The notes under the pieces are model-generated. The model was not told the origin of the DNA and did no database searches. It saw nothing but the letters and a program-made list of their open reading frames with translations. This document shows, in pieces, positions 9,718 to 18,243 of a stretch of DNA of 64,000 nucleotides. Source of the stretch: CBDDLD01 sp965250025 (lineage in GTDB: Bacteria > Bacteroidota > Bacteroidia > Flavobacteriales > Flavobacteriaceae); assembly GCA_965250025.1 (NCBI GenBank), contig OZ252283.1, forward strand, positions 1,550,001 through 1,614,000, given 5' to 3'. The number at the start of each line of letters is the position of its first letter. The stretch's first letter is position 1. A program made the translations under genes and the position numbers.

Positions 9718-9969
9718 CTTAATAAGCTAAAGTATCTAAATATTCCCATTTAAAATGATTTTTACTGATTACCCCTTAATTTCTTTATACAAAATCAGGA
9801 AACCAGCCTATATAACTTTTTGCAGTACAATTTAACCAAGTCATGGCGTCATAATACCACGTAACATAATTGCCAAACTTGACTTTAGTATACAATATAG
9901 ATTGCACTTGTCATTCATCAATCAAAACAACAGTGACACAATACATTCTTAACTTTTAAATGAATCCTT

Positions 9970-11232
9970 ATGAAAACACATTTAAGCATTTTTACAGTCA
10001 TAATAGTTATGATCTGTACTCTGGTTGAAAGTCAAAACGTACCCGTTTTAGACGCTACCTACATTTCAGGTAAAGTAAAATATTTTACTGTTGAAGATGG
10101 TCAAATCATTGGTGATGGTATGGATTATTGGAATAAGATCATATCTGAATCTCAATTTATTGCCTATGGCGAACGGCATAATTCTAAGTCTACATCACTT
10201 CTGTTTGAAGCTTTATTACCTATGGTAGCAAGAGCTAATTACAATAACTTCATTATTGAGGTGGGACCTCATTCGGCAAAAAAGCTAGAAAAATTATCTA
10301 AAACACCATCGGAAACGGAAGCTAATATGCGTAAGTTTTTAATGAAATACGGAAGTCTGGAATATGAATTTGAACCCATCCCTTTCTTTTCTGGTAAGGA
10401 AGATGCCAAATTTTTGCAAAAGGCAGCTGAAGCACATATGAATATTGTTGGTATTGACCAAGAGTTTATATATGCAGTAAGTTTTTTATTAGATGACATC
10501 ATGGGACCATTAGTATCGCATCCAAAGTATGATGACATTTTAAAGCTTCAAGAACAAGCGAAATCTAAAATTAAGTATTGGCTTGTGAAAGAAGAAACAT
10601 CAGAAGAAGACATCTCTGCTTTTAAAGAGATCCTAAAAGAAGATGTGGTCAATACATTCTTTACTGAAGCTTCTAAGCTCAGTATTAAAAGTAAAGCTAT
10701 TATTAATGATCTACTGATCAGTTGGGATATATACATTCGGTGGCGAGAAGATTCTCATGTGGATCGTATTAGCTACATGCGTAATAACTTTAAGAAACAT
10801 TATAGCGTACAATTAAAGGAAGCAGATGAACCTAAGTTTATACTTAAATTCGGCAATCTTCACACTTCAAAATCATTTACCAATGGTGCCTATGACTTAG
10901 GGCATTTGGTTACTGAATTGGCCAAAGAGAACAATACTAAAGCTACGATCATTAATTCCTGGACACGCTATTACAAAACGGACAAAGGCATTACAGATTA
11001 CTTTGAAAAGTATAATAGATATTACAACAGGTATAGAGTATTTATGAGTTTTGCAGATAAGAACAAATGGGCTATCATTGATCTGGAGTCCATCAGAGAA
11101 GATATAAAACAAGGAAAGGTATTATTGCCTGTAAACGGCGATTACCATAAGTTAAAATATCTTATCGATTCTTATGATTATCAACTGATACTACCCTTAG
11201 ATTCAGAAAGAACCTTAAACATCAGTAACTAA
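9970..11232 (+). CDS. Secreted EreA/ChaN-like superfamily protein
   Basis: A 420-residue protein with a signal peptide (MKTHLSIFTVIIVMICTLVES). The motif AYGERHNSKS (Gly67-Glu68-x-His70), a later FIIEVGP strand and a C-terminal KFGNLHTSKS resemble the metal/His-Glu site of the erythromycin-esterase/ChaN/TIKI-type fold. No member of this exact family with known activity is recognised. It is expected to act in the periplasm or outside the cell. It stands alone, convergent with the helicase gene (34-base gap). A role as a hydrolase or haem/metal-binding protein is inference only. Confidence 0.55.
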   Translation: MKTHLSIFTVIIVMICTLVESQNVPVLDATYISGKVKYFTVEDGQIIGDGMDYWNKIISESQFIAYGERHNSKSTSLLFEALLPMVARANYNNFIIEVGPHSAKKLEKLSKTPSETEANMRKFLMKYGSLEYEFEPIPFFSGKEDAKFLQKAAEAHMNIVGIDQEFIYAVSFLLDDIMGPLVSHPKYDDILKLQEQAKSKIKYWLVKEETSEEDISAFKEILKEDVVNTFFTEASKLSIKSKAIINDLLISWDIYIRWREDSHVDRISYMRNNFKKHYSVQLKEADEPKFILKFGNLHTSKSFTNGAYDLGHLVTELAKENNTKATIINSWTRYYKTDKGITDYFEKYNRYYNRYRVFMSFADKNKWAIIDLESIREDIKQGKVLLPVNGDYHKLKYLIDSYDYQLILPLDSERTLNISN

Positions 11233-11266
11233 GTCTATATTTTGAAGAATATGACAGCAGGCCGAA

Positions 11267-12781
11267 TTAAAACTTACCGTTAAAGCTTATCCTAAGCTTT
11301 CTGTTATATTCTTCAAATAACCAATCCTTGTAGTTATCAGTACTGTTCATAATACAGTATGAATATTGCTTAATTCTATAAGCGATCTCATCTTGAAGTA
11401 ACTTGGCCAAAGCTCTGGCATCATAGACATCCTCACTATTCTCAATACAAATTTTTGAATGCTGGGCTATGGATTTTTCAATAACCACAAAAGATTTCTT
11501 ACCCATATCTGTGGCTTTCTTGTATTCTGCTTTAACATCAAAATCTAAAGATTCAGAGGCGTTAAACTTTTGACGCAGTTCATCTGGCATTACATATACA
11601 AAATCGCGTTCTATGGATTCATCATCTATAATATTTTCAAGATAAAAATCAGGATATTTAAAAATATGCTGCCAGTCAACCGGTTGATCCCAGGGGCCAA
11701 AACGGGCAATATTGTTTCCTAAATCAATAACCTGAAATGTTTTTCTTCCTTCAAAAATACGAGAGCCCCTACCGATCATTTGAAAATAAAGGGTCAATGA
11801 CCTTGTTGCTCTATTAAGAATTATCGTTTCTACAGAAGGTTCATCAAAACCAGTTGTAAGGATACTAACTGAAGTTAAAATGGCATTGGGTGTGTTCTTA
11901 AACCATTCCAGAGTTTCTTTACGCTCTTGTTTACTTGCAGTATTATCTAAATGCTTGATCTCATAGCCTGCTCGCTTGAAGGTGTAATACACTTCTTTAG
12001 AAGTATGTATACCATTATTGAATATCAAGGTTTTTTTTCCTTTTGATAACTCTTCATAAGCATGCAGAAGCTTGCTCTGCATTAAACTATTGGTATATAA
12101 TGATTCTGATGATTTTACGGTATAATCGCCATTAATACCAATCTTCAAGCTTGTCAGTCCTACGTCATAATGGTACAATTCGGCTTCAGCTAAAAATCCA
12201 TTTTTTATAAGTGTAGCAATGTCATCTCCAACAATAAGCCGATCGTAATTGTCTTTCATCGGCAACTTAATGTTGCTACTCAATGGTGTAGCAGTTACCC
12301 CCAGAATAAAACAGGATTTAAAAAACTTGAATAGCTTTCTAAACGAATTGTAATGGGCTTCATCTATAATCACTAAACCGACATTCTCTAATTCAAAATC
12401 CTTATCAGAAAGTCTGTTGTTCAGGGTCTCAACCATAGCAACAAAGCATTGGTATTGATCTTGATCTGGTAAGGTTTTAACCTTGCTGTTAATGACCTTA
12501 TTTTGAACATTAAACCCGGATAACATGGATGATGTTTGCTTACATAGTTCAATTCTATGTGTCAGGATAACCACTTTTTTATTGTGATCCTGAATGTAGC
12601 GTCTGACAATTTCAGAAAATATAACCGTTTTTCCACCACCTGTTGGCAATTGATACAGAAGATTGAAATCTTCCGGAGTACCATTCATAACATCAAAAAT
12701 GCGATTGAGATCAGAAATCTGATAATCGTAAAGTCGCTTTTTTGATAATGTTTTCGCTTCGTTTTGTACTTCTACCGACAT
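11267..12781 (-). CDS. SF2 DEAD/DEAH-box helicase, RadD/restriction-helicase-like
   Basis: A 504-residue superfamily 2 helicase: Q-motif-like YDYQ, Walker A LPTGGGKT (45-52), motif Ia ILTHRIELC, DEAH box (139-142), motif III TATP, and motif VI QMIGRGSR. Architecture and length fit the RadD/YejH-like DNA repair group more than RNA helicases. A short C-terminal tail lacks a recognised nuclease domain. It likely unwinds or translocates on DNA in repair; a defence role is possible but no partner nuclease or methylase is nearby. Its own promoter box lies just upstream. Confidence 0.85.
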   Translation of the reverse strand: MSVEVQNEAKTLSKKRLYDYQISDLNRIFDVMNGTPEDFNLLYQLPTGGGKTVIFSEIVRRYIQDHNKKVVILTHRIELCKQTSSMLSGFNVQNKVINSKVKTLPDQDQYQCFVAMVETLNNRLSDKDFELENVGLVIIDEAHYNSFRKLFKFFKSCFILGVTATPLSSNIKLPMKDNYDRLIVGDDIATLIKNGFLAEAELYHYDVGLTSLKIGINGDYTVKSSESLYTNSLMQSKLLHAYEELSKGKKTLIFNNGIHTSKEVYYTFKRAGYEIKHLDNTASKQERKETLEWFKNTPNAILTSVSILTTGFDEPSVETIILNRATRSLTLYFQMIGRGSRIFEGRKTFQVIDLGNNIARFGPWDQPVDWQHIFKYPDFYLENIIDDESIERDFVYVMPDELRQKFNASESLDFDVKAEYKKATDMGKKSFVVIEKSIAQHSKICIENSEDVYDARALAKLLQDEIAYRIKQYSYCIMNSTDNYKDWLFEEYNRKLRISFNGKF

Positions 12782-12809
12782 ATGTTATAAGGTGAAAAAA
12801 AAATTCTCA

Positions 12810-12817
12810 CAAAATTA
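12810..12817 (-). promoter_or_regulatory. -7 promoter box (TAATTTTG) of the helicase gene
   Basis: A TAnnTTTG match on the minus strand, about 29 bases before the helicase ATG. No -33 element is obvious. Confidence 0.45.
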
Positions 12818-12947
12818 AGACATAGATTTAGTTATAAAGCCTTTTGTTAACAACATTTTAAAAGTAATTTTTAAAAGCTGTGCATATTGCTTCATAGCTT
12901 GTGGTATTGTTTTTGTGATCTATCTATTTCACCAAACACACTCAATA

Positions 12948-13511
12948 ATGAAATCTTACAGACGACAAAATCCAAAAGTCAATGCAGGCTCTATGGCTGA
13001 TATTGCATTTCTACTACTGATTTTCTTTTTAGTAACGACTACTATTGCAGCAGATAAGGGCATACTTCGCAAACTTCCAAAAGAATGTCCTCCAGGACAA
13101 ATCTGTGATGTTGAAATTCATGAACGAAATATTTTGAGGATAGTCATTAATGACAAACAACAAATCATGATCGAAGATTCTGAAACAAACCTTAATGATG
13201 TAAAAGCTATGGCAATGCAATTTTTAGATAATAATGGAAGTAGAACTTGCGATTATTGTAGTGGTTTACAAAACGATAAACTATCTGACCATCCACAAAA
13301 AGCAGTAATTTCATTACAATATGGTGCCATGGTAAAATATGATCTGTTTATACAATTACAAGATGAGTTGACTAAGGCGTATTATGAACTCAGAGCTCAG
13401 TATGCATTAAATACATATAATAAAACTGAGGAAAGCCTCACTAAATATGAATTAGAAGCTGTAAAGAAGGCCTACCCTTTTATACTTTCGGAAGTTTCGG
13501 TAAAGCGGTAA
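12948..13511 (+). CDS. ExbD/TolR-family biopolymer transport protein (orphan)
   Basis: A 187-residue protein with the ExbD signature: a basic N-terminus, one membrane helix (IAFLLLIFFLVTTTIAA) containing the ADIAFLLLIFFL motif with its proton-path Asp, and a periplasmic domain. ExbD works with ExbB and TonB to energise outer-membrane transport. The start at ATG 12948 is preferred over the GTG at 12915 because the ExbD N-terminus begins there (MKSYRRQNPKVNAGSMAD). The periplasmic part is longer than usual and has a Cys-rich insert (CDYC). No exbB or tonB lies nearby, so its partners are encoded elsewhere. Confidence 0.87.
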   Translation: MKSYRRQNPKVNAGSMADIAFLLLIFFLVTTTIAADKGILRKLPKECPPGQICDVEIHERNILRIVINDKQQIMIEDSETNLNDVKAMAMQFLDNNGSRTCDYCSGLQNDKLSDHPQKAVISLQYGAMVKYDLFIQLQDELTKAYYELRAQYALNTYNKTEESLTKYELEAVKKAYPFILSEVSVKR

Positions 13512-13614
13512 TATGTTAAAACTTGTTAAATTACTACTGTGTAATGCCTAGTAGTGTAACACTTTTTCTTTTTGGTCGTCTATTAGATGTAATCAATAAA
13601 AAAACGAACATATC

Positions 13615-13701
13615 ATGAGAACTTTAAACAACAATCAATTAACGAGCGTATCAACAGAAACAAGGATACACGTATGGAACAGTAAAAGACGTTATAGATA
13701 A
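13615..13701 (+). CDS. Putative microprotein of 28 residues
   Basis: A short frame ATG to TAA (begins MRTLNNNQLTS, ends basic with SKRRYR) in a 362-base region that holds no large gene. It is rich in Asn/Thr/Ser, then strongly basic at the C-terminus. No family is recognised. Support is positional only: same direction as exbD, and a convergent terminator stands downstream. It may be a chance frame. Confidence 0.3.
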   Translation: MRTLNNNQLTSVSTETRIHVWNSKRRYR

Positions 13702-13734
13702 GTGTCTGTTAACAATGAACTTAAAACAACAGTT

Positions 13735-13806
13735 ATGAAAGTATTATCAAAAATTATCAATACATCCAACAGTTGGGATGATGATCTAGACACTATAAAA
13801 CGATGA
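13735..13806 (+). CDS. Putative microprotein of 23 residues
   Basis: A short frame ATG to TGA (begins MKVLSKIINTS, then SWDDDLDTIKR). Its ATG overlaps the TGA stop of an even shorter frame beginning at 13715. A basic/hydrophobic N-terminal half followed by an acidic half recalls leader-type peptides, but there is no modifying enzyme nearby. It lies between the 28-residue frame and the terminator at 13840. No family is recognised. Confidence 0.3.
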   Translation: MKVLSKIINTSNSWDDDLDTIKR

Positions 13807-13839
13807 AATTACATTTGTTACTAAAATTTACTTAACACG

Positions 13840-13876
13840 AACCGATGATTTATAAAATTATCGGTTTTTGTTTTTA
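13840..13876 (+). terminator. Rho-independent terminator
   Basis: AACCGAT and ATCGGTT arms with an A/T-rich loop, followed by TTTGTTTTT on the plus strand. It ends plus-strand transcription coming from exbD and the small frames, just before the end of the convergent E1 gene. Confidence 0.7.
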
Positions 13877-15874
13877 ATAAGCCATTAGGTCTTTTAGCTG
13901 ACTTTCAAACTTACCTTTAGCTAAGTATTGTTGTTCTAATTGAGATACGAAAGGGATTGGAGTTTCCATACTGGCAACACGTTTTACCGGAGCATCCAAA
14001 TATTCAAAACAGGTTTCCATAATTAGAGCAGAAATATCACTGGCTATACCTCCAAACATAGAATCTTCCTGAAGTATGATAGCTTTTCCTGTTTTCTTTA
14101 CTGAGCTAATAATAGCATCTTTATCTAAAGGTTGTAGAGTTCTAAGATCAATAAGGTCAGCAGAAATGTTAGTGTTAGCATCTAGCACTTCCAACGCCCA
14201 ATGCACACCGGCACCATAAGTAATGATACTTACGGCTTCACCAGATCTTAACAAAGACGCTACACCAAATGGTAATGTGTAATAGTTGGCAGGTACTTCT
14301 TGTCTGATGCTTCTATATAGCGCTTTATGTTCGAAGAACAACACCGGATTAGGATCATTAATTGCTGTAGCCAGTAACCCTTTAGCATCTTTGGGGAATG
14401 CAGGATACACAACTTTTAGCCCTGGTGTTTTAGTAAACCAGGCCTCGTTAGTTTGTGAATGGAATGGTCCCGCAGCTACACCAGCACCACATGGCATACG
14501 TACTACCACATCTGCTTTTTGTGCCCATCGGTAATGGGATTTTGCTAAATAATTAACTATAGGATTAAATCCTGAGCTGACAAAATCAGAAAATTGCATT
14601 TCCACTACAGATTTCATACCGGCAATCGAGAGCCCCATGCCAACCTCAACAATAGCAGACTCACAAATCGGAGTATTTCGGACACGATCTTTACCAAACC
14701 GATCTAAAAACCCTTCGGTGATTTTAAAAACACCGCCATATTCTGCGATATCCTGCCCCATGATTATAAGATCATCATGCTGTTCCATGGACAATTTTAA
14801 ACCATCAGATATGGCATCAACTAATCGCATTTCAGAAGATTTACCACCTTCTTTAAATTCCTGATAATCAAAATCATGATATACATCATTTAACTCAGTA
14901 GTTTCATTTGGAAGAATGGCCTCTTCTGCAAAAGCAGTTTGCAATCCATTATCGATTTCGGCTTTAATTTCTGCTATATATTTATCATTGGTTGCTTCAT
15001 CTAAGACCTTAAGTTTAAACAAGTAGTTCTTGAAATTCTCAATAGGGTCTTTTGCCTCCCAAGCTTCCATCAAGTCTTTAGGAACGTATTTTGTCCCACT
15101 AGCCTCTTCGTGTCCCCGACGTCTAAAGGTTTTAAATTCTATAAGGATTGGTCTTGGGCGCTTTCTTACACTATCAACCAGCTTCTTTACCTTAGTATAA
15201 ACCTCTACAATATTATTACCATCAAGTATAAAAGCATCAATACCATAACCTTTACCACGATCTGCCAGATGCTTACAACGGTATTGCTCTGCTGTTGGTG
15301 TAGACAAACCATAACCATTGTTTTCAATACAAAATATAACCGGTAATTGCCATACAGAAGCTACATTTAATGCCTCATGGAAATCCCCTTCACTTGTACC
15401 ACCTTCTCCAGTAAATACAGCAGTAACCTGATTATTGTCTTTTAGTAAGTTTGCCAAAGCAATACCATCAGCCACTCCCATTTGAGGGCCCAAATGAGAA
15501 ATCATTCCTACAATGTTATAGTCCTGAGTGCCAAAATGAAATGAACGATCTCTACCTTTAGTAAATCCGCTGGCTTTACCTTGCCATTGACCAAATAAAC
15601 GATGTAAAGGAATCTCCCGGGTTGTAAATACACCCAAATTCCTATGCATAGGAAGAATGTACTCATTGGGCTTCAGTGCCATAGTAACACCAACCGAGAT
15701 AGCTTCCTGACCGATACCCGAAAACCATTTTGAAATCTTGCCCTGACGTAATAATATTAACATCTTTTCCTCGATCAATCGAGGTTTTAGCATGTTATAA
15801 TATAACTTTAACAAGGCTTTGTTACTTAAATCCCTTTTATCGTAATCTATATTGCTCTTAACAATTGTTGGCAT
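13874..15874 (-). CDS. Fused alpha/beta 2-oxoacid dehydrogenase E1 component
   Basis: A 666-residue thiamine-diphosphate enzyme that joins E1-alpha (about residues 15-330) and E1-beta (about 340-666) in one chain. The ThDP/Mg motif is visible in FTGEGGTSEGDFHEA to ENNGYGLS, and the beta half has DIAEYGGVFKITEGF and PICESAIVEVG. It decarboxylates a 2-oxoacid and transfers the acyl group to lipoyl-E2, in the cytoplasm. Branched-chain 2-oxoacids (2-oxoisovalerate type) are the likeliest substrate for this fused form; pyruvate is possible. No E2 or E3 gene is adjacent. Confidence 0.9.
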   Translation of the reverse strand: MPTIVKSNIDYDKRDLSNKALLKLYYNMLKPRLIEEKMLILLRQGKISKWFSGIGQEAISVGVTMALKPNEYILPMHRNLGVFTTREIPLHRLFGQWQGKASGFTKGRDRSFHFGTQDYNIVGMISHLGPQMGVADGIALANLLKDNNQVTAVFTGEGGTSEGDFHEALNVASVWQLPVIFCIENNGYGLSTPTAEQYRCKHLADRGKGYGIDAFILDGNNIVEVYTKVKKLVDSVRKRPRPILIEFKTFRRRGHEEASGTKYVPKDLMEAWEAKDPIENFKNYLFKLKVLDEATNDKYIAEIKAEIDNGLQTAFAEEAILPNETTELNDVYHDFDYQEFKEGGKSSEMRLVDAISDGLKLSMEQHDDLIIMGQDIAEYGGVFKITEGFLDRFGKDRVRNTPICESAIVEVGMGLSIAGMKSVVEMQFSDFVSSGFNPIVNYLAKSHYRWAQKADVVVRMPCGAGVAAGPFHSQTNEAWFTKTPGLKVVYPAFPKDAKGLLATAINDPNPVLFFEHKALYRSIRQEVPANYYTLPFGVASLLRSGEAVSIITYGAGVHWALEVLDANTNISADLIDLRTLQPLDKDAIISSVKKTGKAIILQEDSMFGGIASDISALIMETCFEYLDAPVKRVASMETPIPFVSQLEQQYLAKGKFESQLKDLMAY

Positions 15875-15898
15875 AGTGGTCTTCTCTTATTATTGTGT

Positions 15899-15906
15899 CA
15901 AAAATA
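15899..15906 (-). promoter_or_regulatory. -7 promoter box (TATTTTTG) of the E1 gene
   Basis: A minus-strand TAnnTTTG match 25 bases before the E1 ATG. It is back to back with the plus-strand box at 15983, defining a divergent promoter region. Confidence 0.5.
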
Positions 15907-15982
15907 GTTAAAAACACTTAATACCTGTACAATAATTTTTTCTGTGTTTTTGAGTTACTATCATAAATACTATTGTTTTTGC

Positions 15983-15990
15983 TACATTTG
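15983..15990 (+). promoter_or_regulatory. -7 promoter box (TACATTTG) of the oxygenase operon
   Basis: A TAnnTTTG match 29 bases before ATG 16019. Transcription from here excludes an upstream in-frame start at 15944, so it fixes the oxygenase start at 16019. Confidence 0.6.
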
Positions 15991-16018
15991 TAGTTATACT
16001 AAAAAAATATCAATAACA

Positions 16019-16969
16019 ATGGACAGAATTCCTAGTGTTGATCTTAAAGATTTCCTATCTGAGGATCCTGATAAAAAACAAAAATTTATAAACGAAATTG
16101 GTGATGCTTATGAGCAGATCGGTTTTGTCGCCCTGAAAGGGCATTTTTTAGACGATAGTCTGGTAGATCGATTATACAATGAGATAAAGAAATTTTTTGC
16201 ACTGCCTGTAGAAACGAAACAACGATATGAAATTCCGGGAATTGGAGGTCAGAGAGGTTACGTGTCTTTCGGAAAAGAAAGTGCTAAAGGCAAAAAAGAA
16301 GGCGACCTCAAAGAGTTTTGGCATTTTGGGCAATATGTGGATGACGATTCTAAATATAAAGACGAGTACCCTGATAATGTTACTGTAGAAGAACTTCCTG
16401 AATTTAATGCTGTAGGTAAAGAAACGTATCAAATGTTAGAAAAAACAGCAAAATATGTACTCAGAGCATTGGCTTTGTATCTGGGATTAGAAGAAACCTA
16501 TTTTGATAATTATATTCATAACGGTAATTCTATTTTGAGACCCATACATTACCCGCCTATTTTAGATGAACCTAAGAATGCCGTAAGAGCTGCAGCTCAT
16601 GGGGATATTAACCTTATCACTTTATTAATGGGTGCTCAGGGAAGAGGCCTGCAAGTACAAAATCATGATGGCGATTGGATTGATGCTATTGCCGAACCGG
16701 ATGAATTAATGATTAATGTTGGAGATATGCTTTCACGACATACTAACAACAAACTAAAATCTACAATACATCGAGTGGTTAATCCCCCAAGAGAATTATG
16801 GGGAACATCACGTTATTCTATTCCATTTTTTATGCATCCTGTAAGTGAAATGAAATTAGATGTTTTAGACAATTGTATTGATGCACAGCATCCAAAACAA
16901 TTTGATGATATTACTGCTGGCGAATTTTTAAATGAACGATTGGTTGAATTAGGACTGATTAAAAAATAA
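16019..16969 (+). CDS. 2-oxoglutarate/Fe(II)-dependent oxygenase, isopenicillin-N-synthase family
   Basis: A 316-residue member of the isopenicillin N synthase-like oxygenases. The iron ligands His194, Asp196 and His251 and the 2-oxoglutarate-binding Arg265-x-Ser267 are all present, and the N-terminal DIOX_N region has IGFVALKGH. It should hydroxylate or oxidise a small molecule using O2 and 2-oxoglutarate in the cytoplasm; the substrate is unknown. ATG 16019 was chosen because the promoter box lies just upstream and the family N-terminus (RIPSVDLKDF) begins there. It is the first gene of a five-gene operon, and its stop overlaps the next start by one base (TAATG). Confidence 0.9.
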   Translation: MDRIPSVDLKDFLSEDPDKKQKFINEIGDAYEQIGFVALKGHFLDDSLVDRLYNEIKKFFALPVETKQRYEIPGIGGQRGYVSFGKESAKGKKEGDLKEFWHFGQYVDDDSKYKDEYPDNVTVEELPEFNAVGKETYQMLEKTAKYVLRALALYLGLEETYFDNYIHNGNSILRPIHYPPILDEPKNAVRAAAHGDINLITLLMGAQGRGLQVQNHDGDWIDAIAEPDELMINVGDMLSRHTNNKLKSTIHRVVNPPRELWGTSRYSIPFFMHPVSEMKLDVLDNCIDAQHPKQFDDITAGEFLNERLVELGLIKK

Positions 16970-17298
16970 TGGATTTACAAGACCAGTTAAAGCAATTATT
17001 TCCTGAACATATTTCAGAACCAGAGAGCTCTGATGCTGATAGTGATAATGGGTTATGGATACAAGATGATCCTATTATCTGTAAATACGAAAAACGTAAA
17101 GGCAAACCAATTACCATTCTTGAAGGGTATACCGGAGCTACTGAGGACTTCAAACTTTTGGCTAAATCACTCAAAACCAGATTAAGTGTAGGTGGGAGTT
17201 TCAAAGATGAAAAGATCATCATACAAGGCGATTACAGAGATCAGATTATGGAAATTTTAAAAGAAAAAGGATTTAAAGTAAAACGTGTAGGCGGCTAA
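16969..17298 (+). CDS. SUI1/eIF1-family translation factor (YciH-like)
   Basis: A 109-residue protein. The first 50 residues are a short acidic lead, and the rest is the SUI1 fold with ITILEGYTGATEDFKLLAKSL and IIIQGDYRDQIMEILKEKGFKVKRVGG-type ending. Bacterial YciH proteins bind the small ribosomal subunit and can affect start-site fidelity. Its start overlaps the stop of the oxygenase gene by one base, so it is translationally coupled. Length is normal for YciH. Confidence 0.92.
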   Translation: MDLQDQLKQLFPEHISEPESSDADSDNGLWIQDDPIICKYEKRKGKPITILEGYTGATEDFKLLAKSLKTRLSVGGSFKDEKIIIQGDYRDQIMEILKEKGFKVKRVGG

Positions 17299-17301
17299 TT
17301 T

Positions 17302-18243
17302 ATGAATAATGACATTTTGCATATTACCAATGGTAATAGCTTAACAGACTACCTCAAAGACCTAGATTATTTAGGAGATATCCTTACCTGGCAGGAAATG
17401 CTTTGTGAGGGACCTACCATCTCAAACATCAATTCTGATGAATTTTTTAACTTAAGACAATCCTTTTTAAAGTCTTATTATGATATTGATGTCAATGTTG
17501 AAGAATTAAAAGCTGAATTGGACAAGCTCGAACATACCGATCACTATTCTGAGATTGTACTGTGGTTTGAATACGATTTATTTTGCCATATCAACCTGCT
17601 TGGTGTCATTAATTTACTACATCAAAAAGGCATAAAAAAACCTTTATCATTAGTATGCAGTGGTCGTGTTGAGGGCGAAACCAATTTAAAAGGACTGCCT
17701 GAACTAACGCCTGAACAACTTAACTCACATTATGTAAATAGAGTAAAGCTCAATCAGGATGATATCGATTTGGCCATCACATTATGGCGTACCTATTGTG
17801 GTAAAGACCATAACTTATTTAAACCTTATATCATTCAGAATTCATCATTTAAGTATTTAAGCAATTGCCTTAAAGCACATTTGAAACGATTTCCAAATTA
17901 TAAAACCGGTTTAAGCACCATAGAGGAGAATATTCTAAAAATCATAAAGGATAAAAGGGTAAAGTCCATTCATCATCTTTTGGGTTACATTATAAACTAT
18001 CAAGGCTATTATGGTTTTGGTGATATTCAATTGGAGCGCATTATTAGTAAATTAAATGCGTTCTATGACATTGAAGATGATAAAGTCGTACTTAATAGAA
18101 AAGGTCATGAAGCATTGATTGGGCAATATAATTTAGCTCATGAAATTAATAATAACATGATTTACGGTGGCGTAAATAGAATGGAGTTTCAGTTCAATTC
18201 TGAAGAAAATAAACTTATAAAAACAGTTGCGAATGTCTATTAA
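17302..18243 (+). CDS. DUF1835 domain protein
   Basis: A 313-residue protein with the DUF1835 signature at the N-terminus: LHITNGNSL, then WQEMLCEGP, then IVLWFEYDLFCHINLL. A helical C-terminal half (about 180-313) ends in a winged-helix-like stretch (LERIISKLNAFYDIEDDKVVLN). The function of the family is unknown. It lies 3 bases after the SUI1 gene and overlaps the next gene by 11 bases, so it is certainly part of the same operon. Confidence 0.85.
   Translation: MNNDILHITNGNSLTDYLKDLDYLGDILTWQEMLCEGPTISNINSDEFFNLRQSFLKSYYDIDVNVEELKAELDKLEHTDHYSEIVLWFEYDLFCHINLLGVINLLHQKGIKKPLSLVCSGRVEGETNLKGLPELTPEQLNSHYVNRVKLNQDDIDLAITLWRTYCGKDHNLFKPYIIQNSSFKYLSNCLKAHLKRFPNYKTGLSTIEENILKIIKDKRVKSIHHLLGYIINYQGYYGFGDIQLERIISKLNAFYDIEDDKVVLNRKGHEALIGQYNLAHEINNNMIYGGVNRMEFQFNSEENKLIKTVANVY

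Noticed and set aside
11267..12781. Restriction-modification or defence-system helicase
   Set aside because: No methylase, nuclease or other defence partner is adjacent and the motifs fit the RadD-like repair group, so I kept a neutral helicase call.
15944..16018. Upstream extension of the 2OG oxygenase
   Set aside because: It is Tyr/Cys-rich and contains the promoter box, so transcription starts inside it. The conserved N-terminus begins at 16019.
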